DNA of 64,000 nt from positions 171,976 through 235,975 of the forward strand of contig NZ_BILY01000008.1 of NCBI RefSeq assembly GCF_004000805.1. The letters are read 5' to 3'. Source of the DNA: Paenibacillus glycanilyticus NBRC 16618. Its GTDB lineage: Bacteria; Bacillota; Bacilli; Paenibacillales; Paenibacillaceae. Positions 44,336 to 52,683 of the stretch are shown piece after piece; the first letter of the stretch is position 1; every line of letters starts with the position of its first letter. The position numbers and the translations under genes were made by a program. A model generated the notes under the pieces. The model was not told where the DNA came from. It did no database searches and worked only from the letters and a program-made list of their open reading frames with translations.

Positions 44336-44390
44336 GCGTCCTTCTTTTTCTGCTATAATAACGGGAATGGGCAAAAAGGGAGTGTCTGGC

Positions 44391-45050
44391 ATGAGCGAGC
44401 CGATTGAAGAATGGCTGGATGAGCTGAATAAGCTTGGCGAAGAGAAATCAATGACCGATAAGCAGCTGAAAATCGTCAAGGCTGCCTCCGAAATCTTTGC
44501 GGAAAAAGGCTTTGCCGGATCATCCACGAGCGAGATCGCACAACGTGCGGGTGTGGCGGAAGGTACGATTTTCCGGCATTACAAAACGAAAAAAGAATTG
44601 CTAGTCTCCATCGTGGCACCGGTGATGGCAAAGCTGGTCGCGCCGTTTGTGATGAGGGAGTTCTATAAAGTGCTGGACAGCAGATACGACAGCTACGATC
44701 AGATGCTTCGCGCGATTCTCGAGAACAGGCTGGCGTTTCTTGAGAAGCATATAAACGTACTGAAAATTTTTATTCAAGAGATCCCATTCCATCCGGAGCT
44801 GCAGGAGCAATTCGAGAAGCTGATTCTCGCGAAAGTATTCGAAAAGGTCACCCCCAACATTCTCAGGTTCCAGGAAGAAGGCACCCTTGTGAACTGGTCG
44901 CCTTATACAATCATTAGGCTTACGGTCTCCTCACTCATTGGATATACCGCCATACGAATGATTTACGGCAAACGGGAAGGCAGCAGCTGGAATGATGAGC
45001 AGGAACGGGAAGCGACTATCGCTTTTATTATGAAGGGGTTAGCGCCGTAA
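44391..45050 (+). CDS. TetR/AcrR family transcriptional regulator
   Basis: 219 residues. The N-terminal HTH is clear at about 20-65: KAASEIFAEKGFAGSSTSEIAQRAGVAEGTIFRHYKTKKELL. The C-terminal ligand domain is helical and hydrophobic. GGGAGTG is upstream of the ATG at 44391 (MSEPIEEW), while the frame opens at 44367. It is the third gene of the ABC operon and is likely to repress it, and perhaps the divergent RND gene, through the palindromes at 42487 and 42534. In B. subtilis the SwrC pump gene is also next to a TetR gene (yerO). Confidence 0.9.
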   Translation: MSEPIEEWLDELNKLGEEKSMTDKQLKIVKAASEIFAEKGFAGSSTSEIAQRAGVAEGTIFRHYKTKKELLVSIVAPVMAKLVAPFVMREFYKVLDSRYDSYDQMLRAILENRLAFLEKHINVLKIFIQEIPFHPELQEQFEKLILAKVFEKVTPNILRFQEEGTLVNWSPYTIIRLTVSSLIGYTAIRMIYGKREGSSWNDEQEREATIAFIMKGLAP

Positions 45051-45061
45051 ACGTACGAAAC

Positions 45062-45134
45062 AAAAAGCCGAAGGCATCGCGGGTACCTCTCTCTTGCATG
45101 AGAGCGGCTTCCCGCGACGCTTTCGGCTTTTTAA
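45062..45134. terminator. Bidirectional terminator between tetR-like and yitT-like genes
   Basis: Long stem: AAAAAGCCGAA.GC.TCGCGGG pairs with CCCGCGACGCTTTCGGCTTTTT, around a large loop with its own CTCTC/GAGAG stem. It is between convergent genes. Confidence 0.85.
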
Positions 45135-45745
45135 TGATGCTTGAATTGGTGATTATGCGGTAAATTCCACGTGCATAGACTTGTCGCCACCCCGCCTGCC
45201 GCGACCGTTATTAGAGATAACAGAAACGTATCTTCAGGAAGCAGAATGGCTCCCGTTCCGATAATGATAAAATCCGTTAAAAAAATAATAACCCCAACGT
45301 TTAACGGTATATACCTGGACAAGAAATGGGCCAGAAGATCCGTCCCTCCCGTGGAAGTACCGTTCCTTAGCATGATACCGAGGCCTGTCCCAATGCAAAA
45401 GCCGCCAAGCACCGCCCGCGTAAACGGAGTCCATTCAATGTAATAGAGAAAGTGGAACCGGTAGGGGCTGAGCAAATCGATGACATAGCTGGATAACAGC
45501 AGGCCGTTCAGGCTCTGGTAGATCATACTCCGGCTTTGAAACCAGACCAGGGCAAAAATCGGGATACTGCATAGCAGCATGGTCAGACCCACTTGAATGT
45601 GAAGCAGATAATTGACGATAAGGGCGATCCCTATAAGCCCCCCGTCCAGAATCATCAACGGAATCAGAAAAAAATTAATCCCGACCGATATCAGCAGGCT
45701 CCCCAATATGATGGCCGCCCACCTGCGCCATGACAGAATCCCCAT
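45131..45745 (-). CDS. YitT family membrane protein (short form)
   Basis: About 204 residues with five hydrophobic segments: SWRRWAAIILGSLLISVGINFFL, then MILDGGLIGIALIVNYLLHI, LTMLLCSIPIFALVWF, and later GFCIGTGLGIMLRNGTSTGGTDLLAHFL. The DGGLIGIAL and NGTSTGGTD blocks mark the YitT/DUF161 repeat. The usual C-terminal DUF2179 domain is absent, since the protein ends after TWNLPHNHQFKHH. The frame opens at 46306, far upstream, but the hydrophobic part and the AGAGGTGAAAGG site indicate the ATG at 45745. Function unknown. Confidence 0.85.
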   Translation of the reverse strand: MGILSWRRWAAIILGSLLISVGINFFLIPLMILDGGLIGIALIVNYLLHIQVGLTMLLCSIPIFALVWFQSRSMIYQSLNGLLLSSYVIDLLSPYRFHFLYYIEWTPFTRAVLGGFCIGTGLGIMLRNGTSTGGTDLLAHFLSRYIPLNVGVIIFLTDFIIIGTGAILLPEDTFLLSLITVAAGGVATSLCTWNLPHNHQFKHH

Positions 45746-45822
45746 TCTACCTTTCACCTCTTTTTGCTCTATCTCATTTATATGCGGGCCTGGTACATGC
45801 CATTCTCTGGAAAAAACAAAAA

Positions 45823-45860
45823 AAAGCCGGCCTCTCATATATTCATGAGAAGCCGGCTTT
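45823..45860 (-). terminator. Terminator after the MFS gene
   Basis: AAAGCCGGC..CTCAT / ATGAG..GCCGGCTTT, followed on the minus strand by T7. Confidence 0.85.
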
Positions 45861-45870
45861 ACGCCAGTCC

Positions 45871-47055
45871 TTATTCCTGTGCTGCGGTTGAACCCGCTGT
45901 GCCGTCCATTCTGCGGAACTGTACAAGCAGGATCAAAGCCAAGAGACACAGAATGCCGCCGGAAACGTATGGCAGGCGCAAATCGAGCGTAAACAAGAAC
46001 GAACCAACAAGCGGTCCAAGAATACGTCCCAAGCTGTCCATCGAAGAGCTGAGGCCGGAGGCAACGCCTTGACCCACTTTCGTCTTCTGGGTAATTAACG
46101 AGGTTACGCATGGACGGATCAGCGAGTTGCCAATGCCGAATACGGCAAGCGACATCGTAGCCCACCACAAGGAATGGGCAGCAAGCAGCAGGAAGAAGCC
46201 AACGGCCGAAATAATCAAGCCAAGCGCGATATATTGAGGCTCCTGCCCCCGCTTGATTCTCCGCCGAACGACACCGCCTTGCACAAGCGCGCCAACAAAG
46301 CCACATACGAAGAACAGCATGCCCACCTGCACCGGCGTTACGTCAAAGCGCTGAATGCCGAAGAACTGCAGCGTTGCTTCCATGCCGGCAAGCGTAAAGG
46401 TAACGAAGAACGCAAGAACGTACAGAAACTTAAGCGGCCCGGTAAAAGCCGACCAGCGGGATTCCCGCTTCTCGCCCGCAGCTCTCCGCTTCTCGGGCGG
46501 CAGCGATTCCTTCAGCTTGGTTATTGCGAAGAACAAAGTAATTAATGCCATTATCGATGCCGCGTAAAAAGGGGCTTCGAGCGAAACCTGACTAAGCAGA
46601 CCGCCTACGCCGGGACCAATCGTAAAGCCGAAGCCAATCGACATTCCGACAAGCCCCATGCCTTTTGTACGCTGCTCCGGCGGCGTAATATCCGCTACGT
46701 AAGCGACAATAACCGAAGTGACCGCCCCGGAGAACAAGCCCCCGAGAATACGGGAAAGATACATCATGGTTAAATTGTCGGAAGATAAGCCAAACAAGAA
46801 GAAACTGATTGCAAAACCGGTCACGCCAATGATAATAATCGGCCTCCGGCCAATCCGGTCGGATAAGCCTCCCCAATATGGAGAGAGTATGAACGATACA
46901 GCTGAATAGAGCGCAAGCATTAAACCCGTATGATGCTCGGCGTTACCCGGGCTGACGGCTTTAATCATTTCAGGCATAACAGGAATAATAATCCCGAACC
47001 CGATGAAGGTGGTCATTAGAATAGCCATTACTATAAGAAGTCGTTTATCTCGCAT
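45871..47055 (-). CDS. MFS transporter (TetA/drug efflux type)
   Basis: Twelve-segment major facilitator, 394 residues. DHA1-type features: GIIIPVMPEMI at TM1, motif A GGLSDRIGRRPIIIIGV between TM2 and TM3, and motif C-like GLVGMSIGFGFTIGPGVGGLL in TM5, which points to drug:proton antiport. ATG. It is divergent from the speA-like gene and upstream of yitT-like with a terminator between. The drug specificity cannot be inferred; similarity to tetracycline-type efflux is only at family level. Confidence 0.9.
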   Translation of the reverse strand: MRDKRLLIVMAILMTTFIGFGIIIPVMPEMIKAVSPGNAEHHTGLMLALYSAVSFILSPYWGGLSDRIGRRPIIIIGVTGFAISFFLFGLSSDNLTMMYLSRILGGLFSGAVTSVIVAYVADITPPEQRTKGMGLVGMSIGFGFTIGPGVGGLLSQVSLEAPFYAASIMALITLFFAITKLKESLPPEKRRAAGEKRESRWSAFTGPLKFLYVLAFFVTFTLAGMEATLQFFGIQRFDVTPVQVGMLFFVCGFVGALVQGGVVRRRIKRGQEPQYIALGLIISAVGFFLLLAAHSLWWATMSLAVFGIGNSLIRPCVTSLITQKTKVGQGVASGLSSSMDSLGRILGPLVGSFLFTLDLRLPYVSGGILCLLALILLVQFRRMDGTAGSTAAQE

Positions 47056-47254
47056 TTTGTCTTCACCCCATCCCTTATCGTATCATATCAAGCTGGCCAT
47101 AGTTATGAACAAATGGAGAACAATACTAGTCCAGCTTCGGAATGCCTGACTTCATCAATAAAATTGTTGCTTGCATTCCGACTTGTTTTTGCTATACTCA
47201 ACTTTGTTTGTACATTAGACATTAGACGACAGTCGAAAGGCAGGGACGAAAGCG

Positions 47255-48724
47255 ATGGATCATAACAAAACCCCGCTCTTCAGCGCACTCCGCCGCCATG
47301 CGGAGAACGATCCGGTACAATTTCATATTCCGGGGCATAAGAAAGGTCTCGGCAGCGATACTGAGTTTCGCGAATTTATCGGCGACAACGCCTTGTCGAT
47401 CGATCTTATAAATATAGCTCCGCTTGATGACTTGCATCAGCCAACCGGCGTTATTGAAGAAGCGCAAAAACTTGCGGCAGATGCGTTTGGCGCGGATTAC
47501 ACGTATTTCTCCGTTCAAGGCACCAGCGGCGCGATTATTACGATGATTCTTACGGTCTGCAGCCCGGGCGACAAAATTATCGTCCCGCGCAACATTCATA
47601 AGTCGGTTATGGCCGCCATTATTTTCGCCGGCGCGCGTCCGGTATTTATCTCGCCTGCGCGCGATTCGAATCTCGGTATCGACCACGGCATTACGACCCG
47701 CTCGGTGAAACGCGCGTTGGACCGTCATCCGGATGCCAAGGCCGTTCTGGTCATTAACCCGACTTACTTCGGCATTTGCGCGAATCTGAAGGAAATCGTG
47801 GATCTTGTTCACAGCTACGATATTCCCGTTCTTGTCGACGAAGCCCATGGCGTACTAATTCATTTCCATGAGAAGCTTCCGATGTCCGCCATGCAGGCCG
47901 GTGCCGATATGGCAGCTACAAGCGTACATAAGCTTGGTGGCTCCATGACGCAAAGCTCGGTCTTGAACGTACGCAAAGGTCGGATCAACCCGTTCCGCAT
48001 CCAGACGATCCTGAGTATGCTGACGACAACTTCGACATCTTATATTTTGCTCGCATCGCTGGACACGTCCCGCCGCAATCTGGCGATTAACGGCCATGAA
48101 ATTGCGGAGAGAGCGATTGAGCTTGCCCAATATGCCCGTGAACGGATTAATCAGATCCCTGGCCTTTATTGCTTTGGCGAAGATATTCTCGGCGACGAAG
48201 CGACCTACGATTATGATCCAACCAAAGTTACGGTTCATGTCCGCCATCTTGGCGTAACCGGCTACGAGGTTGAGAACTGGCTCCGCGATCACTACAACGT
48301 AGAGATCGAGATGAGCGACATGTATAACATTCTTTGCCTCGTGACGCCCGGAGATACCTCCGAGTCGATCGAGAAATTGCTGCAAGCGCTCCGCGGCTTG
48401 TCGGAGACGTACCATGAAGGCGCGGAAGCCCGCGAGCTTGTCGTGAAAATTCCGGATATCCCGCAGCTGTCCCTGACGCCGCGCGACGCTTTCTATGGCG
48501 AGACGGAAATCGTACCGTTCAAAGAGTCAGCCGGACGGATTATCGCCGAATTTATTTACGTCTATCCGCCGGGCATTCCGATCTTGCTTCCTGGTGAAGT
48601 TATTTCGCAGAAGAACATCGACTATATCGTGGATCATGTTGAGGTCGGCCTGCCTGTCAAAGGGCCGGAGGACCGCAGCATTCAGTTCGTTAAAGTCATC
48701 GTGGAAGAAAACGCGATCTTCTAA
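47255..48724 (+). CDS. speA: Arginine (Orn/Lys/Arg) decarboxylase, SpeA type
   Basis: PLP-dependent decarboxylase of the aspartate-aminotransferase fold, expected to make agmatine from arginine for polyamine synthesis. 489 residues, close to the 490 of B. subtilis SpeA. HIPGHKKG at the N-terminus, the PLP-binding Lys in ATSVHKLGGSMTQ, DEAHGVLIHF before it, and VYPPGIPILLPGE at the C-terminal domain are diagnostic of the family. Lysine- or ornithine-specific paralogues (YaaO) look alike, so the substrate is likely but not proven. A terminator follows, so it is transcribed alone. An mtnN gene elsewhere in the window handles the MTA that polyamine synthesis produces. Confidence 0.88.
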   Translation: MDHNKTPLFSALRRHAENDPVQFHIPGHKKGLGSDTEFREFIGDNALSIDLINIAPLDDLHQPTGVIEEAQKLAADAFGADYTYFSVQGTSGAIITMILTVCSPGDKIIVPRNIHKSVMAAIIFAGARPVFISPARDSNLGIDHGITTRSVKRALDRHPDAKAVLVINPTYFGICANLKEIVDLVHSYDIPVLVDEAHGVLIHFHEKLPMSAMQAGADMAATSVHKLGGSMTQSSVLNVRKGRINPFRIQTILSMLTTTSTSYILLASLDTSRRNLAINGHEIAERAIELAQYARERINQIPGLYCFGEDILGDEATYDYDPTKVTVHVRHLGVTGYEVENWLRDHYNVEIEMSDMYNILCLVTPGDTSESIEKLLQALRGLSETYHEGAEARELVVKIPDIPQLSLTPRDAFYGETEIVPFKESAGRIIAEFIYVYPPGIPILLPGEVISQKNIDYIVDHVEVGLPVKGPEDRSIQFVKVIVEENAIF

Positions 48725-48727
48725 ACG

Positions 48728-48770
48728 AAAAGCCAACGGCAGAGCTCTTAGGCGAAGCTGTTGGCTTTTT
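48728..48770 (+). terminator. Terminator of speA-like gene
   Basis: AAAAGCCAACgGC / GCtGTTGGCTTTTT stem, a few bases after the stop codon. Confidence 0.8.
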
Positions 48771-48785
48771 GCATGATTCCACTTA

Positions 48786-48815
48786 TTGTAAACCTTTAGA
48801 GCGACATGCTATGAT
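48786..48815 (+). promoter_or_regulatory. Promoter of the DUF1885-like gene
   Basis: TTGTAA, 18-base spacer, TATGAT (48110-type spacing counted as 48786-48791 and 48810-48815), about 20 bases before the ATG. Confidence 0.5.
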
Positions 48816-48833
48816 GAGGTGGGGGTGGGATGA

Positions 48834-49232
48834 ATGAGTCAAAGCGCATTTATTAAGCTTGTTCAAGGATCTGCCGTTAGTGAGCTTCCGCTGGAAGAAC
48901 TGAAGGAAAAGCTTATCCATTACCGGGAGCAGACCGCTTTAACCGGAACGCAGCTAGACTGGGATTACGCAAAAGCGGCTTTTCCGTATACGTTCGAATC
49001 GAAACAGGATGACCGATGGTTTTACTTGCAAGGCATTAATCCCGGATACAAATATATCGTGTTTGGCAATGGAGATGAGGACCCTTCCACGATTCAAGTC
49101 GTCCTTCCCGACGGGTCCACCCATGGCGACAAAGCCAAAGCTAACGAGCTTTGCAAGTATTTGGCCAAACAACTGCTTGCCGAGCTTACGATGTTTAACG
49201 GCAGAACGATTTATTATAATCCGCGTAAATGA
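48834..49232 (+). CDS. Small protein resembling DUF1885
   Basis: 132 residues, soluble, starting MSQSAFIKLVQGSA, with KLIHYREQTALTGTQLDWDYAKAAFPY and NGDEDPSTIQVVLPDGSTHGDKAKANELCKYLAKQL. The pattern recalls the DUF1885 family of Bacilli; that assignment is from memory. A GGTGGG site and a promoter just upstream support translation. Function is unknown. Confidence 0.75.
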   Translation: MSQSAFIKLVQGSAVSELPLEELKEKLIHYREQTALTGTQLDWDYAKAAFPYTFESKQDDRWFYLQGINPGYKYIVFGNGDEDPSTIQVVLPDGSTHGDKAKANELCKYLAKQLLAELTMFNGRTIYYNPRK

Positions 49233-49237
49233 CATAC

Positions 49238-49294
49238 AAAAAACACCCGTCTATCCAAGGCTGAAGCAGCCGTTTGGAATAGACGGGTGTTTTA
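49238..49294. terminator. Bidirectional terminator between DUF1885-like and DUF1292 genes
   Basis: Perfect 15-bp outer stem AAAACACCCGTCTAT / ATAGACGGGTGTTTT between convergent genes. Confidence 0.88.
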
Positions 49295-49299
49295 GGTCG

Positions 49300-49620
49300 T
49301 TAACCTTCTTTGTTCTCGTTCTCGGTGCGCGCGATTTCTTCGTAGATCGCCGTTACGCGATCCCACTCCGCATCGTCTTCGATCCCAACGAGGAATGCTT
49401 CGTCATTCTCTTCTTCAATACGGAAGATAACGCCGTCAGCCTCCGGATCGTTGCGATCCAGCAATACCGCGTAAACGTTGTTCTCCGATTCAAATGTATA
49501 GACCATGACCATTTCACGCTCTTGGCCTTCGTCGTCTGTCACGATGAACACATGCTCATCATGTTCGTGATCATGTCCGCAGCCGCAGTCTTCGCCGTGC
49601 TGATGTTGATGCTCGCTCAT
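49300..49620 (-). CDS. DUF1292 family protein with metal-binding-like N-terminus
   Basis: 106 residues. The DUF1292 core is recognised by VFIVTDDEGQEREMVMVYTFESENNVYAVLLDRND (as one region) and by EENDEAFLVGIEDDAEWDRV. Ahead of it the first 25 residues are rich in His and Cys (HQHQH, CGCGHDHEHDEH), so metal binding is likely, possibly zinc, copper or nickel. Family members such as YrzB are small acidic proteins without known function; the His/Cys tail looks like an addition. ATG with a GGGG-type site upstream. Confidence 0.85.
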   Translation of the reverse strand: MSEHQHQHGEDCGCGHDHEHDEHVFIVTDDEGQEREMVMVYTFESENNVYAVLLDRNDPEADGVIFRIEEENDEAFLVGIEDDAEWDRVTAIYEEIARTENENKEG

Positions 49621-49689
49621 GGAATTACCCCATTTCAGTTATTTATACATACTTACGTATCGTACCATGCGAAGAATCGCCGGTCAAAC

Positions 49690-49722
49690 AAAAGACGCCC
49701 GGCCGTAGTCCGGAGCGTCCTT
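49690..49722 (-). terminator. Terminator of the stalk-domain gene
   Basis: GACGCTCCGG / CCGGGCGTC stem on the minus strand followed by TTTTG. Confidence 0.75.
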
Positions 49723-49738
49723 ATTCAAAGCCTTATTT

Positions 49739-50308
49739 TTACTGGGATGTGATGAGCTTCTCCGATACAACCGTCCAGTCATCCGATGGCGATGTCTTCA
49801 AATAGAACCGTACCGCGTATTTGCCGGCGTACTCGAAGTTGTATTTGATATCCTCCGTCCGGTACCAGAAATTATCCTTCGTGATGCTGACATTCTGGGA
49901 TTGAATAACCTTCTCGGTGCCGTAAGGGTCCGTAATCGACACTTTTACAGCAGAGATGTCTGTCTTAAGGTTGTCGATTTGGGAGAAGACATTAAACGTA
50001 TATTTGTTGCCTTTGTCCACATTGCCAAAGATGACTTTATCCTGGAACAGAATCATATGGACATTAGGCTTGTTAATTGTCGCTTTCTTGCTCTGATTAT
50101 CCCAGTCAACAAGCGCATTCAGGCTGTTTACCATCTGGCGAAGAGGCAAGTAGGTTTTGCCGTCCACAATAATGCCGCCGTCATCCAGCTCACTGCCGTT
50201 TACAATAACGCGTACTTTCTGGGATGCAGAATCGGCGAAAATGAGCGTACCTCCGAATACCGACAAAATAGCGAGCAGAATAGCTACTTTTTTGAATCCG
50301 ACTTTCAT
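49739..50308 (-). CDS. Secreted protein with copper amine oxidase-like (stalk) domain
   Basis: About 189 residues. A signal peptide (MKVGFKKVAILLAILSVFGGTLIFADS) leads into a copper-amine-oxidase-N/stalk domain: VRVIVNGSELDDGGIIVDGKTYLPLRQM and LNALVDWDNQSKKATI. The last 100 residues are beta-rich with no known domain (DKVIFGNVDKGNKYTF, DNFWYRTEDIKYNFEYAGKYAVRF). The frame opens at 50329, but GGAGGG points to the ATG at 50308. Stalk domains are frequent in Paenibacillus surface proteins; function of this one is unknown. Confidence 0.8.
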   Translation of the reverse strand: MKVGFKKVAILLAILSVFGGTLIFADSASQKVRVIVNGSELDDGGIIVDGKTYLPLRQMVNSLNALVDWDNQSKKATINKPNVHMILFQDKVIFGNVDKGNKYTFNVFSQIDNLKTDISAVKVSITDPYGTEKVIQSQNVSITKDNFWYRTEDIKYNFEYAGKYAVRFYLKTSPSDDWTVVSEKLITSQ

Positions 50309-50480
50309 TGCTGTTAACCCTCCCTCCATCCGGTTTGTCTGGATGTTTGGTTATACTCGGGTTTTGGCCCAAAGTTGCGCCCCGCAATAAAAGTTTTTAA
50401 GCCTGACCGTTCAAGGCTGAATCTGTCAAAAGCTGTTGAATCATGCGCTTGCCCAGGAAATACTTACGTATTGCCCGCGG

Positions 50481-50696
50481 TTAGCTGTAAGTGCGGGTCA
50501 AGATGCAAGGTACGCCCTTCCCCACCGCTCCGGGCTCCTGCATTCGCTTCCAATAGCGCATCCCACGCTCGCATGGCGTTTTGCATACCGCGCAAGTGTC
50601 GGACAACACAAGCTTGTAGTAATACTGCTTTCTTTCACTGGACGACTTTTTCTTCTTCACAACTTTGCCTTTGCCCTTTGCCGCTGCTGCACTCAT
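50481..50696 (-). CDS. Small cysteine-containing basic protein
   Basis: 71 residues: a Lys/Ala-rich basic N-terminus (KGKGKVVKKKKSSSERK) followed by a conserved-looking C-terminus with CAVCKTPCERGMRYWKR and PGAVGKGVPCILTRTY, four cysteines that could bind one zinc. I recall similar short proteins in Bacilli. GGGAGG lies 11 bases before the ATG, slightly long. It is in the gap before the MBL gene on the other strand. Confidence 0.6.
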   Translation of the reverse strand: MSAAAAKGKGKVVKKKKSSSERKQYYYKLVLSDTCAVCKTPCERGMRYWKRMQEPGAVGKGVPCILTRTYS

Positions 50697-50826
50697 CTTC
50701 GTTCAATCCTCCCGCCGTTTTGCTTCTGCATTATATGTAGGCGGAGGGCATTATGCATCTGTTGTTTGTCAACATCTTGCGTTATTTGATAAAGTGAAGA
50801 CAACTATAAAGGGAGGCGATCTAAGC

Positions 50827-51558
50827 TTGCAAATCCAAATGCTTGGCACCGGCGGTGCTTTCGCGAAAAAGTATTCGAATAATAATGCTTTAATTGAAGT
50901 TGACGGTTTTAAGCTGCTCGTGGACTGCGGCATCACGCTGCCCCGGTCGCTTCACGATGCCGGTTACTCGTTTAACGATCTCGATGCCGTACTAATCAGC
51001 CATATGCATGCCGACCATGTCGGCGGGCTGGAGGAATACGCGTTCCAGATGATGTTCCGTTACGGCAAAAAGCCTGTCCTGTATATTGCCGATACGCTGG
51101 TTGAGCCATTATGGGAGCAGACGCTTCGCGGAGGCTTGACGCAGGAGCCGCTTAACGCGCTGTCCGATTTCTTTGATGTTCGTCCAATCAAGGAAGGCGA
51201 GTCGTACGAGATCCATCCCGAAATTCGCGTGAAGCTGATCCGGACGGATCATATCGCGGGCAAGCTCAGCTACTCCTTCCTCTTTAACGAGAACTTTTTC
51301 TATTCCGCGGATATGAAATTTGATGGCGGATTGCTGAAGGAATTGATCGAGGACGGCGTATCAACGATCTTTCATGACTGTCAGCTTGTCTCCCCGGGTG
51401 TTGTCCATGCGAGTCTGGACGAGCTGCTCACGCTGCCCGAGGACATCCAGGAGAAAGTTTGGTTGATGCACTATAACGACAATATGGAAGAGTTCGTCGG
51501 TCATACGGGAAAAATGCGCTTCGTGGAGCAGCTTGCCGTTTACGAAATTAAAACCTAA
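50827..51558 (+). CDS. MBL-fold metallo-hydrolase
   Basis: About 243 residues of the metallo-beta-lactamase fold. Ligand motifs are clear: SHMHADHVGGLE (HxHxDH), RTDHIAG, YSADMKF (bridging Asp), and MHYND. The overall layout resembles RNase Z or the beta-CASP-free YycJ-like hydrolases, but the substrate is unknown. The open frame begins at 50665, while GGGAGG at 50811 and a TTG at 50827 (MQIQMLGTGGAFAKK) mark the natural start. It stands alone, with another small gene following after about 160 bp. Confidence 0.9.
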   Translation: MQIQMLGTGGAFAKKYSNNNALIEVDGFKLLVDCGITLPRSLHDAGYSFNDLDAVLISHMHADHVGGLEEYAFQMMFRYGKKPVLYIADTLVEPLWEQTLRGGLTQEPLNALSDFFDVRPIKEGESYEIHPEIRVKLIRTDHIAGKLSYSFLFNENFFYSADMKFDGGLLKELIEDGVSTIFHDCQLVSPGVVHASLDELLTLPEDIQEKVWLMHYNDNMEEFVGHTGKMRFVEQLAVYEIKT

Positions 51559-51718
51559 CAAGCAGATATCCACCGCGCTACTGGCGCTGCAGACATCCGC
51601 TCTAGGTATAGCTTATGCAGAGGGATGCATTCCGGTTAAAGGTTAAAATCGACATACATGCAGGTACGTGCATGTATTGGGCCAAATCGATCCATACTAT
51701 CATCGGGAGGATGATAAT

Positions 51719-51952
51719 ATGGATCACACACAAGAAGAAGTCGTTGCCGTACGCAAGAACGGAGACGGCGATATTGTTGAACTGCAATTAACGTCTGGCC
51801 GGGTCGTCGATTACAAAACCGCGCAGTCGATGGTTAAAAATAATGAAATTGCCGGATTAAACGTCTTTAAAGGCCGTGACCACGAAGAGCATCTTCGTTC
51901 TAACGCGGACGGCCGCAAGGACAATAATCTCGACAATCTGCCAACCTTCTAA
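51719..51952 (+). CDS. DUF3892 family protein
   Basis: 77 residues from the ATG at 51719 (MDHTQEEVVAVRKNGDGD), preceded by GGGAGG. Compact beta-rich core VVAVRKNGDGDIVELQL, SGRVVDYKTAQSMVKNNEI and AGLNVFKGRDHEEHLRSN, which match DUF3892. Function not established. A strong terminator follows. The frame opens upstream at 51668 but that extension is unsupported. Confidence 0.85.
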   Translation: MDHTQEEVVAVRKNGDGDIVELQLTSGRVVDYKTAQSMVKNNEIAGLNVFKGRDHEEHLRSNADGRKDNNLDNLPTF

Positions 51953-51959
51953 TAACCGG

Positions 51960-51998
51960 AAAATCGGCTGCCGCGATCGCGGACAGCCGATTTTTTTC
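51960..51998 (+). terminator. Terminator of the DUF3892 gene
   Basis: AAATCGGCTG..CCGCGATCGCGG..CAGCCGATTT stem with T7 on the plus strand. Confidence 0.88.
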
Positions 51999-52017
51999 TT
52001 CACCTCATAATTGATGG

Positions 52018-52182
52018 TCATTTTTTCTTTGTTTCGGGAGGCAGCTTTCTGCGCCATACATGCGTTTGATCATACGATAAGGAATCTTTTACGACAAACC
52101 TTGCCACACATGCGATTACCGTACCCACGATGCCAAACAAGCCCAGAAGCCATACGGCCATATAGGCATACTCCTGTGCCAA
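52018..52182 (-). CDS. Small single-pass membrane protein
   Basis: 54 residues starting at TTG 52182, which is 9 bases after an AGGAGG site; a longer frame opens at 52263 but that ribosome site lies inside it, making the short start more likely. One membrane segment (MAVWLLGLFGIVGTVIACVAR) and a basic C-terminal tail (VWRRKLPPETKKK). No homologue is recognised. It is below the size usually annotated. Confidence 0.55.
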   Translation of the reverse strand: MAQEYAYMAVWLLGLFGIVGTVIACVARFVVKDSLSYDQTHVWRRKLPPETKKK

Positions 52183-52347
52183 ACGATACCGCCTCCTATT
52201 AGTCATGCAAATGCTTTCTATACAGGTATGTATGGCTAGAATAAAATATGCTAATTTTGTCACAAGTTCGCATCATAATTGCCGATCCGGATCATACTAA
52301 TTGGCGGACAAACGTACTCACAATACCGAAGGGAGAGTAACTTCACG

Positions 52348-52539
52348 ATGACTTTGGATTTGAACAGCAGCTATGATTGCGCAAATGCTTCTTCCGACTT
52401 GCCGAACCTTATCGCGCAGCTTGATTCGTTAAGAAACGGATCCGCCTCCACTGCCGAGCAGCAGGAGGAGATTAACCGGCTCGAGAATCAGATCCGGTTC
52501 ATTCAGAACAAATGCGATATTCCGCATAGTAATCATTAA
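52348..52539 (+). CDS. Small helical protein of unknown function
   Basis: 63 residues with GGGAGAG 10 bases before the ATG. The middle part (EQQEEINRLENQIRFIQNKC) has a heptad-like pattern suggesting a short coiled coil. It ends CDIPHSNH. A GC-rich terminator follows directly. Small proteins like this are frequent in Paenibacillus, but I cannot name a family. Confidence 0.65.
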   Translation: MTLDLNSSYDCANASSDLPNLIAQLDSLRNGSASTAEQQEEINRLENQIRFIQNKCDIPHSNH

Positions 52540-52550
52540 TAACGAGACGC

Positions 52551-52588
52551 AAAAGGTCCATGCTTAAGCGCATGGGCCTTCCTCTTTT
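52551..52588 (+). terminator. Terminator of the small helical protein gene
   Basis: AAGGTCCATGC / GCATGGGCCTT stem (one wobble) followed by CCTCTTTT. Confidence 0.7.
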
Positions 52589-52618
52589 GCAACCCCGAAA
52601 AAAATTCAATTTCCTTCA

Positions 52619-52643
52619 AACCGCTTTCTCCTTTCCTTCGTTA
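52619..52643 (+). promoter_or_regulatory. Candidate ECF-type promoter of the cupredoxin gene
   Basis: AACC (52619-52622), 16 bases, CGTTA (52639-52643) resembles the AAC(C)-N16-CGT pattern of ECF sigma factors. It lies 40 bases before the gene. An ECF sigma gene is two genes downstream, which makes a link possible but not shown. Confidence 0.35.
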
Positions 52644-52683
52644 CCTCCTATAAGAGATCATTATTCTTTGAGGAGGATTATTC

